A DNA stretch of 15,915 nucleotides from DATLCI01 sp046714215 (GCA_046714215.1 JBKKBM010000111.1:1-15915); one strand, 5' to 3'; shown: positions 1 through 7,533, numbered from the stretch's first letter. The notes: generated from the letters alone by a model not told the origin. Numbers and translations: made by a program.

Positions 1-7
1 GAGCCGG

Positions 8-490
8 ATGATCCCGTGGTGGTCCGTGGTGTTGGCGGTGGCCGCGTTCATCTGCTGGCAGGTGCTGGTGCACAAAGTAATGGTGCCGCTGGATCCGCGG
101 CCCAAGCCCCTGCCGCTGGTCATCTTCTGGGGCGTGATGGTGGGCCTGTTCTTCGGCCTCTACATGCTGATGATCGGGTATGTGAACCGCGACGCCAAAC
201 GACGCGGGATGAATGCCAGCCTATGGACGCTGGTCATGGTGTTGCTGCTGGTGTCAGGCATCGGATTCATTGTGTACTTTCTGTTGCGGCAACCGGTGGT
301 GCTGAGTTGTTCGAAGTGCGCGGAGCGGGTGGAGAGCAGTTTCAATTTTTGTCCGAAGTGCCACTTCCAGCTGAACCCGACGTGTGCGGAGTGCCGCCAT
401 GCGGTACGCGTAGGCGATGTTTATTGCGCGCATTGCGGACATGGGCAGGAGTCGGCGATCACGGAGCGATACGCGAATCTAAGAGGGTAG
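8..490 (+). CDS. Membrane protein with C-terminal double zinc ribbon
   Basis: A 160-residue protein with three hydrophobic segments (about residues 4-22, 36-57 and 71-93) followed by a cytoplasmic zinc-ribbon tail. The tail has four Cys pairs: C101/C104, C115/C118, C126/C129 and C140/C143, a double zinc-ribbon arrangement that could bind two zinc ions. The middle part, with a charged DAKRRG turn before the last membrane segment, resembles the small PLDc_N-like membrane proteins that often carry zinc ribbons in acidobacteria; this is from memory. The reaction or partner is unknown. The frame stays open to the window edge, so the true start may lie upstream of the ATG at 8, and no ribosome binding site can be judged from seven bases. 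It lies upstream of a LytTR regulator on the same strand, but a 217-bp gap with its own promoter argues against simple co-transcription. Confidence 0.75.
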   Translation: MIPWWSVVLAVAAFICWQVLVHKVMVPLDPRPKPLPLVIFWGVMVGLFFGLYMLMIGYVNRDAKRRGMNASLWTLVMVLLLVSGIGFIVYFLLRQPVVLSCSKCAERVESSFNFCPKCHFQLNPTCAECRHAVRVGDVYCAHCGHGQESAITERYANLRG

Positions 491-540
491 GTTACGCGGC
501 GCCCCGGGAAAAAGATTCAATTGTTGAAAATCGTTCAGCC

Positions 541-638
541 GTCCCTACGGAACTAGGTCATTCTACTGACCTCTACCCGGCATTTCATGCCGGACTACTA
601 GCAGTCGCCCTTAGGGCTCAATACGTAGCGAGCTACGT
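541..638. repeat. Array of five consecutive short hairpins
   Basis: Five inverted repeats follow one another in under 100 bp. They are 541-553 (GTCCC/GGAAC, loop TAC, one mismatch), 555-572 (AGGTCA/TGACCT, 6-nt loop), 577-593 (CCGGCAT/ATGCCGG, loop TTC), 607-617 (GCCC/GGGC, loop TTA) and 623-638 (ACGTAG/CTACGT, loop CGAG). Nothing in the stretch codes for protein. The design, several tiny GC-rich stems with 3-6-nt loops, looks like a dispersed palindromic (REP/BIME-like) element or a structured RNA rather than one terminator. No T tract follows any stem. It could also act as the 3' end of the zinc-ribbon transcript. Only one copy is in the window, so calling it a dispersed repeat is inference. 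Confidence 0.6.
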
Positions 639-666
639 CTTTACAATGTGGACGCGCTGTCGGCAG

Positions 667-697
667 TTACCCTTCTATTCCCTAACCCTTCTATAAT
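667..697 (+). promoter_or_regulatory. Putative promoter of the LytTR regulator
   Basis: A perfect TATAAT lies at 692-697. The candidate -35 (TTACCC at 667-672) is weak and sits 19 bp upstream. The predicted start of transcription, about 7 nt after the -10, is near 704, only a few bases before the ATG at 708. A 10-bp direct repeat, ACCCTTCTAT, occurs at 669-678 and 685-694, so one copy covers the -35 zone and the other overlaps the -10. This may be an operator. Confidence 0.5.
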
Positions 698-707
698 CTT
701 CTCAGCC

Positions 708-1493
<786 letters not shown>

Positions 1494-1494
1494 G

Positions 1495-1518
1495 GCGGCC
1501 CCGCGGCCGCTTTGGTTT
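1495..1518 (+). terminator. Rho-independent terminator after the LytTR gene
   Basis: Starting 1 nt after the stop codon there is a perfect 6-bp GC stem, GCGGCC (1495-1500) with GGCCGC (1505-1510) and a 4-nt loop, followed by TTTGGTTT (1511-1518). Only the plus strand has the T-rich tail, so it terminates the regulator's transcript. Its tail reaches the stop codon of the convergent minus-strand gene. Confidence 0.75.
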
Positions 1519-2431
1519 AAGCGCGCGCGCGCAGAACGCTGACGGCGCCGCCCGCCAGGGCGATGAATCCCAACAAAGCAACGAACGGAAGTGCGCTGGA
1601 AGATTCCGGCAAGCGCTCGCGCTGATCAGGCTCGACGGCCTCGGACTGCTGGGGTACACCTTCAGCCTGCGTGGGAGACGGCGCCACGACTTCGCCTCGC
1701 GGCTCCGCGGAGGGTCGATATTCAGCTTCCGCTTCCTGAGTCATCTGCTCATATTGCGCGCTGGCCGCATCCCGCGGGTCAGCGGCAGCAGCACCGTCTT
1801 GAGGATTGTGCTGCATGTCACCGCGGCGTACCGCGGCTTCGACGGCGGCGAAGTCGCGCGGGTCGAGCACGTCGCCAGCGGCGGCGAATTCAGGCTTGGC
1901 ATTGCGGAGAGCTGCTTCCTCTTCCGGGGAGATATCGCCCTGAGGCATGGTGAGTTCGTTCGCATTGACCAGGCCGGAGGGATTGCGGTCGAGCGTGCTC
2001 AAGGTGGTGTTGTCGATGACGCGCGACTTCACGCCGGTCTTACTGGTGCGATATTGGGCGGCGGCGTCAGCCACGCTGATGGCCGGACCCGCAGGCGCCG
2101 GGGTTTCGCTGGAGTAAGAGATGAAACCGGAGTTGACCGGGGTGGTATCCGCCGCCGCCGGCGTTTCCGCGGGCCGCACCGCGGAGGGCGGAGGACCGGA
2201 AGGAATGAGCGGCGTGGCTACGCCGTAGTCGGGAACGGCCACGCTGGTCTCGTTGGGCGCCGGCGCGGAGATCACATAGATGGGCGTGGTGGCGCCGGGT
2301 ACCACCAGTGGCGCGGGCTCAAGGTTCACGCGGGCGGGAATGGTGTCCGCAGTCGCCGGCGGCGCGGTCGTCTGCGCGAAAGCTGTAAGTGATAACGACA
2401 GCAACAGTAGAACAACCAGGACTCGGCCCAT
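1517..2431 (-). CDS. Exported Pro/Ala-rich protein with LPESS-type C-terminal sorting-like tail
   Basis: A 304-residue protein of unknown function. Residues 1-19 are a clear signal peptide with a predicted cleavage after AFA, before Q20. The body is low in complexity: Pro/Ala/Thr-rich to about residue 130, then more charged and Ala/Glu-rich. The last 31 residues (274-304) hold LPESSSALP, a hydrophobic stretch of about 17 residues, and the basic end LRARA. This three-part layout (motif, membrane segment, Arg cluster) is that of sortase or exosortase substrates, though LPESS differs from LPXTG at two positions. It may equally be a plain tail anchor. AGGGG sits 6 nt before the ATG. The ThiF-like gene lies upstream on the same strand, 115 bp away. 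No sortase gene is visible. The overlapping plus-strand frame is Arg/Gly-rich and lacks domain signals. Confidence 0.75.
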   Translation of the reverse strand: MGRVLVVLLLLSLSLTAFAQTTAPPATADTIPARVNLEPAPLVVPGATTPIYVISAPAPNETSVAVPDYGVATPLIPSGPPPSAVRPAETPAAADTTPVNSGFISYSSETPAPAGPAISVADAAAQYRTSKTGVKSRVIDNTTLSTLDRNPSGLVNANELTMPQGDISPEEEAALRNAKPEFAAAGDVLDPRDFAAVEAAVRRGDMQHNPQDGAAAADPRDAASAQYEQMTQEAEAEYRPSAEPRGEVVAPSPTQAEGVPQQSEAVEPDQRERLPESSSALPFVALLGFIALAGGAVSVLRARA

Positions 2432-2442
2432 GAAACACCCCT

Positions 2443-2494
2443 AAAAAACAGCTCCTAACTACGAATCCTTTGATTACTGGTTAGTTAGCAGGAG
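2443..2494 (-). promoter_or_regulatory. Imperfect inverted repeat plus T6 in the leader of the LPESS protein
   Basis: Arms CTAACTA (2455-2461) and TAGTTAG (2482-2488) enclose a second small stem, AATC/GATT (2464-2467 and 2472-2475). CTC/GAG (2452-2454 and 2492-2494) can extend the outer stem across a 3-nt bulge. Read on the minus strand, the structure is followed by TTTTTT (2448-2443) and then the AGGGG ribosome binding site. It could be an operator, an attenuator or a weak terminator for the upstream ThiF-like gene. The stem is AT-rich, so the call is tentative. Confidence 0.35.
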
Positions 2495-2546
2495 TTGGCC
2501 AAAAATGAGCTTTTTTGCTAGAGGCGGGAGGTCGGTCGCCCGTCGA

Positions 2547-3614
2547 TCAGGAGCCGATGTAGCGGGCGTAGAGGCTGCGGGCGATGGCGGTGTCAGTGGT
2601 GCCTTTGATGATGGCGCGGCCATCGGGAAATAAGGTCATTTCGTAGGGATCGGGCCAGAACTTCAGCACAAAATCGTTATGCATGACTTTGCCGTGGCGC
2701 TTCAGTTTGTCTGATAGCTCGCCGAAAGCGAGGGGGCGGTGGCGCTCGTGGATCTGCACGGAGTTGCGACCGCAAAGCGTGATCTGGGGGCGGCCTTCAC
2801 CGGCGAGGTAAGGAAATTCGCGGCGCTGACAGGTTTCGCAGTCGGGACGGGGGTGAGAGACATTCATCTCCGAGCGCTGATTGTTCCAGAGGTCGTAGGA
2901 AAGCAGCGTGCGGCGGACTTTGTCCTGAGCGCCGACCAGGAATTTGAGCGCCTCGGTGGCTTCGATGGAGGCAAAGAGATTCACCGCGGAGTTCAGGATG
3001 CCGGCGGTATCGCAGGTCTCGACGGTGCCGGTGGGGGCAGCGGGAAAGATGCAGCGCAAACAGGCAGTCTCGCCGGGAATGATGTTCATGGTGAGACCGT
3101 AAGCGCCGACGGCGGCGGTGTAGATCCAGGGAATACGCTGCTGCACGGCGAAATCGTTGATGAGGTAGCGAGTCTCGAAATTATCCGTGGCGTCGAGGAT
3201 GAGATCGCACTGGCCGAGGTGTTCGGCGACGTTTGCCGGAACGAGATCGGCGATCACGGGTTCAACCACAATATGGGAGTTGAAAAGGGCGATCTTGCGG
3301 GCAGCCGCGATGGCTTTGGGGAGGGACTGGGCGGCGTCGGCTTCGTCGAAAAGAGATTGGCGCTGGAGGTTGCTGGGTTCGACGTAATCGCGGTCGATGA
3401 TGCGGATGGTGCCGACGCCGGCACGAGCGAGCAGGCTGGCCGCCGCTGAACCGGTAGCGCCGCAGCCCACGATGACGACTTTTGCGGCAAGCAACTTGGC
3501 CTGTCCGGCGGCACCGATCCCGGGAAAAAGCACCTGGCGGGAGTAGCGCTCGCTATCCGGCGACTCAGGCGAGACTGGCGTATTGTCAGAATAGGTGCTT
3601 TTGCGGTCAATCAT
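2547..3614 (-). CDS. ThiF/MoeB/HesA family adenylyltransferase (E1-like)
   Basis: A 355-residue E1-like enzyme. The family adenylates the C-terminal Gly-Gly of a ThiS- or MoaD-type sulfur carrier using ATP. Visible marks are RYSRQ (23-27), the nucleotide-binding GCGATG (50-55), IIDRDYVEPSNLQRQ (72-86) with the usual Asp, Asn and Arg, DATDN (141-145), a zinc site from C185/C188 and C259/C262, and TCDTAGIL with C201. A C-terminal region of about 80 residues (275-355), ending DGRAIIKGTTD and then LYARYIG, replaces the rhodanese domain of MoeBR proteins and resembles the tail of Bacillus-type ThiF/MoeB proteins. No thiS, moaD or other thiamine or molybdopterin gene is nearby, so ThiF and MoeB roles cannot be separated. 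Only a weak GGGAA precedes the ATG. The gene is divergent from omp85. Confidence 0.88.
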   Translation of the reverse strand: MIDRKSTYSDNTPVSPESPDSERYSRQVLFPGIGAAGQAKLLAAKVVIVGCGATGSAAASLLARAGVGTIRIIDRDYVEPSNLQRQSLFDEADAAQSLPKAIAAARKIALFNSHIVVEPVIADLVPANVAEHLGQCDLILDATDNFETRYLINDFAVQQRIPWIYTAAVGAYGLTMNIIPGETACLRCIFPAAPTGTVETCDTAGILNSAVNLFASIEATEALKFLVGAQDKVRRTLLSYDLWNNQRSEMNVSHPRPDCETCQRREFPYLAGEGRPQITLCGRNSVQIHERHRPLAFGELSDKLKRHGKVMHNDFVLKFWPDPYEMTLFPDGRAIIKGTTDTAIARSLYARYIGS

Positions 3615-3628
3615 CAGCGTTCCCGTTT

Positions 3629-3657
3629 ATTATAAGTGGTCTGAAATCAGGGGGTAA
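3629..3657 (-). promoter_or_regulatory. Putative promoter of the ThiF-like gene
   Basis: On the minus strand a perfect TATAAT occupies 3634-3629. TTACCC (3657-3652) sits 17 bp upstream as a poor -35. Transcription would begin near 3622, leaving a leader of only about 8 nt before the ATG at 3614. Confidence 0.45.
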
Positions 3658-3660
3658 GGT

Positions 3661-3689
3661 TTGGCCCTTTCGGCAGCCCGGGGTACAAC
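3661..3689 (+). promoter_or_regulatory. Possible promoter of the omp85 operon
   Basis: TTGGCC (3661-3666) and TACAAC (3684-3689), each matching four of six sigma-70 consensus bases, are separated by exactly 17 bp. Transcription would start near 3696 and give a leader of about 128 nt that includes the GTCT repeat. This is an inference from base matches only. Confidence 0.3.
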
Positions 3690-3738
3690 GGCAGGGATGA
3701 GAAAGACCATCGAAACAAAAGGTTTGCCGGTTTTATGT

Positions 3739-3787
3739 GTCTGAAGTCTGGGTCTTAAGTCTCCGGGTCTTAAGTCTCTGGTCTTTG
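3739..3787 (+). repeat. Short tandem repeat, GTCT plus 2-4 nt, seven units
   Basis: Seven adjacent units each begin with GTCT, at 3739, 3746, 3752, 3759, 3767, 3774 and 3781. Unit lengths are 6 to 8 bp (GTCTGAA, GTCTGG, GTCTTAA, GTCTCCGG, GTCTTAA, GTCTCTG, GTCTTTG). They lie between the putative omp85 promoter and its ribosome binding site, so they would be transcribed in the leader. Function is unknown. Confidence 0.7.
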
Positions 3788-3811
3788 GCGCAGCAGTCCA
3801 ATCGCGAACTG

Positions 3812-3826
3812 AGAGGAATTCGAGTG
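3812..3826 (+). promoter_or_regulatory. Ribosome binding site that sets the GTG start of omp85
   Basis: AGAGGA (3812-3817) lies 6 nt before GTG (3824-3826). The 29 codons upstream of this GTG, back to an ATG at 3737, run through the tandem repeat and do not look like protein. The residues after the GTG form a proper signal peptide. Confidence 0.7.
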
Positions 3827-6800
3827 TCGCAATCCCCAGCGGCAGGCCTTCTGCCTTCAATAAGGGTAGCGATGGGTGCTGCCCTGATGCTGGTGGGCGT
3901 CGCGATGGCGCAGGTGCAGACGGCGGCGCCGACGAGCGAAGGCATCACCGCCTATCTCGGGGCGAAGGTGGCGCGCATCCAATTTGGGAACCTGATCGAC
4001 CAGAGTGAAAACATCGATCGCCTGCGTGACCTTCTACCCTTGCGCACGGGCGAAGAGCTGACCCGCGAAAAACTCCGCAACAGCATCCAGGTATTGTTCT
4101 CCACCGGGCGTTTCGCCACTATCACCGCGCAGGCCCAACGGGAAGCAGATGGACAGGTAGTGGTGTCATTCGTGATCGAACCGAATTACTTCATTGGGGC
4201 GCTGCGGGTGGAGGGTGACCCGCGGCCTCCGACGGCCAGCCAACTGGCCAATGCCACCAAACTGGAGTTGGGAGAGCTGTTCACCGACGAAGGCGTGGAG
4301 CAGGGCGTGACCCGGATGAAGCGGGTGATGGAAGACAACGGATATTACCAAGCGCAGATCGCGCCGGAGTTTGAGTTCAATCCGGGGACGCAGCAAGTCC
4401 AGCTTTTGTTCAAGGTGGAGCGCGGCCCGCAAGCGCGGGTGGGCGCAGTGAACGTGACGGGGACACCGGGCTATAGCGTGGAAGAGGTGGGGAACATCGC
4501 CAAGATCCACACGGGAGATAAAGTAACGTCGGCCCGGGTAACGCGAGCGCTGAGCCGGCTGCGGAAGAAATATCAGAAGAAAGACCGGCTGGAGGCGCAG
4601 GTATCGATCACCCAGCGGACGTATAACCCAGACGCGAAGACGCTGGATTACACCTTTTCCATCCAGCGGGGACCCACGGTGGACGTGAAAGTTGAAGGGG
4701 CCCACTTGCGCAAGGGGTTGCTCAAGAAGTATGTGCCCATCTACGAAGAGAACGCGGTAGACGATGACCTGTTGCAGGAAGGGCGGCGCAACATCCGGGA
4801 CTACTTTCAGACCAAGGGTTTTTTCGACGTGGACGTGGAGTACACGACGGCGAAGAAAGACGACCACACCACCGTGATATTCGATGTGGATACAGGGGAG
4901 CGCCACAAGCTGACGGAATTGGCGATCGTGGGCAATAAGTATTTCGACCAGGACACGTTGCGCGAACGCATACTGGTGACGCCGGCGAGTCTGCTGCTCT
5001 ACCACGGGCGCTTCAGCCAGACGATGCTGGCGCGGGACCTGGAAGCGCTGGAGGCGCTGTATCGATCGAACGGCTTCCAGCAGGTGAAGGTCACCAGCCA
5101 GGTGGAGGACGATTACCAGGGCGAGCAGGGACGCATGCGGGTGGCGCTGACCATCGACGAAGGCAAGCAGACGCTGGTGGAGTCGCTCAAGTTCGAAGGC
5201 AACCGCGCCTTCGGTGAAGATGAGTTGCGACAGTTGATCAACACCGCCGAAGGGCAGCCATACTCAGACTTCAATGTGGCGCAGGACCGCGATTCAGTGG
5301 CGACCTACTATTTCAATCGCGGCTTTCCCGACTTGAAATTTGAAGCCTTTGCCGAACCTTCGGCGAGTGACGCCACGCGCATGAAGGTGCGCTTCAAGAT
5401 CGAGGAAGGCGAGCAGCAGTTCGTGGACCGGGTGTTGATCTCGGGACTGGAGAACACGCGTCCGTATGTGGTGCGGCGCGAACTTGAGATCCACGGCAAC
5501 GAGCCCCTGAGCCAGCAGAATATGCTGGAAACGCAACGCAAACTTTACGACCTGGGCATCTTCAACGAGGTGAACCTGGCCATCCAGAACCCGCAGGGAA
5601 AGATCAAAGAAAAAAACGTGATCCTGCAGGTGGATGAAGCCAAACGCTACACCTTCAATTATGGATTCGGCGTGGAGGTGCAGACGGGCGACGTGCAGGG
5701 AGGCTGTTCGACGGATCCGACGAGCACAAGTGTGTGCCGTCCGCAAGGGCGTACAGGCGTGAGTCCGCGGGTCTCCTTCGATGTGACCCGCATCAATTTT
5801 CTGGGACGTGACCACACCATTCTGTTTAAGTCGCGGTTGGGGCGGCTGCAGCAACGCGCCCTGGTCAGCTATGAGGCGCCGCGCTGGTTCAACCGCGAGA
5901 ACATGACGCTGACCTTCACCGCATTCTTCGATAAGACACAAGACGTACGGACATTCACAGCGGAGCGGCTGGAAGGGTCAGCCCAGGTGCAGCACAAGGT
6001 GAGCAAGGCCACCACATTCCTGTATCGGCTGGCATACCGCCGAGTGCAAGTAGACCCGACGACCTTGCAGGTAAGCGAGCAGGACATTCCGCTGCTCTCG
6101 CGGACAGTGCGAGTGGGGCTGCCGAGCATCACCTATATCCGCGACACCCGGGATGATCCTATCCAATCGACGCGCGGAGCGTACACGACGGGCGACCTGG
6201 GAGTGGCGTCTGGGGTGTTCGGGTCAGAGAGCAATTTCACGCGGCTGCTTTTGCAGAATTCGACGTATCACCTTTTTAAGAAGCGCTGGGTGTTTGCGCG
6301 GGCGACGCGCATCGGATTTGAAGCACCGTTCGGCAACACGAACAAAGCGTTTGTGCCGCTGCCGGAGCGGCTGTTCGGAGGTGGATCGAACTCGCACCGC
6401 GGCTTCGCCATCAACCAAGCGGGCCCGCGAGATCTGCAGACCGGCTTCCCGCTGGGGGGGGAGGCCATGTTCATGAACAACCTGGAACTACGCACGCCAC
6501 CCATCGCGCTTCCCTTCCTGGGCGAAAACGTGAGCGCCGTTTTCTTCCACGATGCGGGGAACGTTTTCTCATCGGTGGACGACCTGCTGCAGGGCATGGC
6601 GCGGGTCAGCCAGAAGAACGCGAACGACTGCAAGAACCTGGTGACGCCGGGCTTATGCAGTTTCAACTACACGTCGCATGCGCTGGGCGCGGGCCTGCGC
6701 TACAAGACGCCCATCGGGCCGGTGCGCGTCGACTTTGGCTACAACCTGAACCCACCGACGTTCTCGGTGCGCACGCCCGCGGCGCAGGCGCGCACGGAAA

Positions 6801-6847
6801 CGCTAAAACGCTTCAACTTCTATTTCAGCATAGGACAAACATTCTGA
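3824..6847 (+). CDS. Omp85 outer-membrane insertase (BamA/TamA family), about seven POTRA repeats
   Basis: A 1007-residue Omp85 protein that inserts beta-barrel proteins into the outer membrane. From the GTG at 3824, residues 1-29 are a signal peptide (cleavage after AMA, before Q30). Residues about 47-607 divide into seven POTRA-like repeats of about 80 residues, judged by recurring VxVxGN-like strands, a helix pair with GY/GF, and a closing strand. E. coli BamA has five and TamA three. The barrel spans about 608-1007, with HRGF (858-861) in place of the (V/I)RGF lid-loop motif and a C-terminal beta-signal ending in Phe (FYFSIGQTF). Two Cys pairs in the barrel region (C628/C638, C936/C945) may form loop disulfides. 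It is followed with 1-nt overlap by a SurA-N-like gene and then tamB, so TamA-like work is possible as well as BamA work. An eight-G run at 6454-6461 lies within the coding region. Confidence 0.93.
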   Translation: MSQSPAAGLLPSIRVAMGAALMLVGVAMAQVQTAAPTSEGITAYLGAKVARIQFGNLIDQSENIDRLRDLLPLRTGEELTREKLRNSIQVLFSTGRFATITAQAQREADGQVVVSFVIEPNYFIGALRVEGDPRPPTASQLANATKLELGELFTDEGVEQGVTRMKRVMEDNGYYQAQIAPEFEFNPGTQQVQLLFKVERGPQARVGAVNVTGTPGYSVEEVGNIAKIHTGDKVTSARVTRALSRLRKKYQKKDRLEAQVSITQRTYNPDAKTLDYTFSIQRGPTVDVKVEGAHLRKGLLKKYVPIYEENAVDDDLLQEGRRNIRDYFQTKGFFDVDVEYTTAKKDDHTTVIFDVDTGERHKLTELAIVGNKYFDQDTLRERILVTPASLLLYHGRFSQTMLARDLEALEALYRSNGFQQVKVTSQVEDDYQGEQGRMRVALTIDEGKQTLVESLKFEGNRAFGEDELRQLINTAEGQPYSDFNVAQDRDSVATYYFNRGFPDLKFEAFAEPSASDATRMKVRFKIEEGEQQFVDRVLISGLENTRPYVVRRELEIHGNEPLSQQNMLETQRKLYDLGIFNEVNLAIQNPQGKIKEKNVILQVDEAKRYTFNYGFGVEVQTGDVQGGCSTDPTSTSVCRPQGRTGVSPRVSFDVTRINFLGRDHTILFKSRLGRLQQRALVSYEAPRWFNRENMTLTFTAFFDKTQDVRTFTAERLEGSAQVQHKVSKATTFLYRLAYRRVQVDPTTLQVSEQDIPLLSRTVRVGLPSITYIRDTRDDPIQSTRGAYTTGDLGVASGVFGSESNFTRLLLQNSTYHLFKKRWVFARATRIGFEAPFGNTNKAFVPLPERLFGGGSNSHRGFAINQAGPRDLQTGFPLGGEAMFMNNLELRTPPIALPFLGENVSAVFFHDAGNVFSSVDDLLQGMARVSQKNANDCKNLVTPGLCSFNYTSHALGAGLRYKTPIGPVRVDFGYNLNPPTFSVRTPAAQARTETLKRFNFYFSIGQTF

Positions 6848-7533
6848 TGAAACGCATTTTGATCTTTATGCTCATGCTGGGACTGGCGCAAGTGGCGCCG
6901 GCGCAGACAACCATTGATCGCGTGGTGGCGGTGGTCAACAAGAAAGTGATCACGCAGAGCGATTGGGACGAGCAAGAGCGCTTTGAAGCGCTGGTGAACG
7001 GACGTGCTCCGCAATCGGTGGAGTTCTCACCCGCGTCACTGGACCGGCTGGTAGACCAGCAGCTGATGCGGGAGCAGATCGACCATGTGCGTTTTGCGCC
7101 ACTCTCCACGGAGCAGATCGCGGCGCAGGTGGCGGCGGTGCGCAAGCAAGTGGCGGCGGAGCTGGACGATGCGCAATGGCGCGCGATGCTGGCGAAATAT
7201 TCGCTGTCAGAATCAGAGTTTGCCGGCCGGGTGGCAGCGCAGGTGGAAGTGATGCGCTTTGTCGACCTGCGCTTTCGGCCGAGCGTCCATGTGGACAGCG
7301 AGTTGGTGGAAAGTTATTACAAGCAATCGCTGGTGCCGGAGTTGATGAAGGCAGGGTCCACGCAGGAGTCGCTGCCCCCGTTGAAAGATGTGGAGCCGAA
7401 GATCCGCAGCATACTCTCTGAGCAAAAGCTCAACGAGATGCTGCGGATGTGGCTGACCAGCCTGCGGGCGCAAGGGCGGGTGAAGCGAATAGAAGCGGCG
7501 GTGAAATCGGTGGCGCCAGTGGGAGCGAACTGA
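6847..7533 (+). CDS. Periplasmic SurA N-domain-like chaperone lacking a PPIase domain
   Basis: A 228-residue exported protein. Residues 1-19 are a signal peptide (cleavage before Q20). Residues 22-40 match the SurA_N opening (IDRVVAVVNKKVITQSDW), followed by helices to about 165 and a C-terminal helix region 180-215 typical of the closing part of the SurA chaperone core. E. coli SurA has about 428 residues and two parvulin domains; none is seen here, so this looks like a chaperone-only form that holds unfolded outer-membrane proteins in the periplasm. The ATG at 6847 overlaps the omp85 stop by one base (TGATG), which favours translational coupling. It is preferred over an earlier in-frame ATG at 6655 that lies inside omp85 and would give no signal peptide. 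Confidence 0.85.
   Translation: MKRILIFMLMLGLAQVAPAQTTIDRVVAVVNKKVITQSDWDEQERFEALVNGRAPQSVEFSPASLDRLVDQQLMREQIDHVRFAPLSTEQIAAQVAAVRKQVAAELDDAQWRAMLAKYSLSESEFAGRVAAQVEVMRFVDLRFRPSVHVDSELVESYYKQSLVPELMKAGSTQESLPPLKDVEPKIRSILSEQKLNEMLRMWLTSLRAQGRVKRIEAAVKSVAPVGAN

Noticed and set aside
541..638. CRISPR array or tRNA in the hairpin region
   Set aside because: The stems differ from one another, there are no repeated direct units with spacers, and no cloverleaf or CCA end can be drawn.
660..670. LytTR/AgrA-type half site (GCAGTTACC)
   Set aside because: Only one copy is present; no second half site is found about 21 bp away on either side.
648..707. Earlier ATG start for the LytTR regulator
   Set aside because: The added residues are absent from the family and the consensus TATAAT lies inside this stretch.
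3737..3823. Earlier ATG start for omp85
   Set aside because: The 29 codons run through the GTCT tandem repeat, and a good SD with a GTG at 3824 starts a proper signal peptide.
6655..6846. Earlier start for the SurA-N-like gene inside omp85
   Set aside because: The added residues are Arg/Gly/Ala-rich shadow sequence of omp85 and would remove the signal peptide that begins at 6847.
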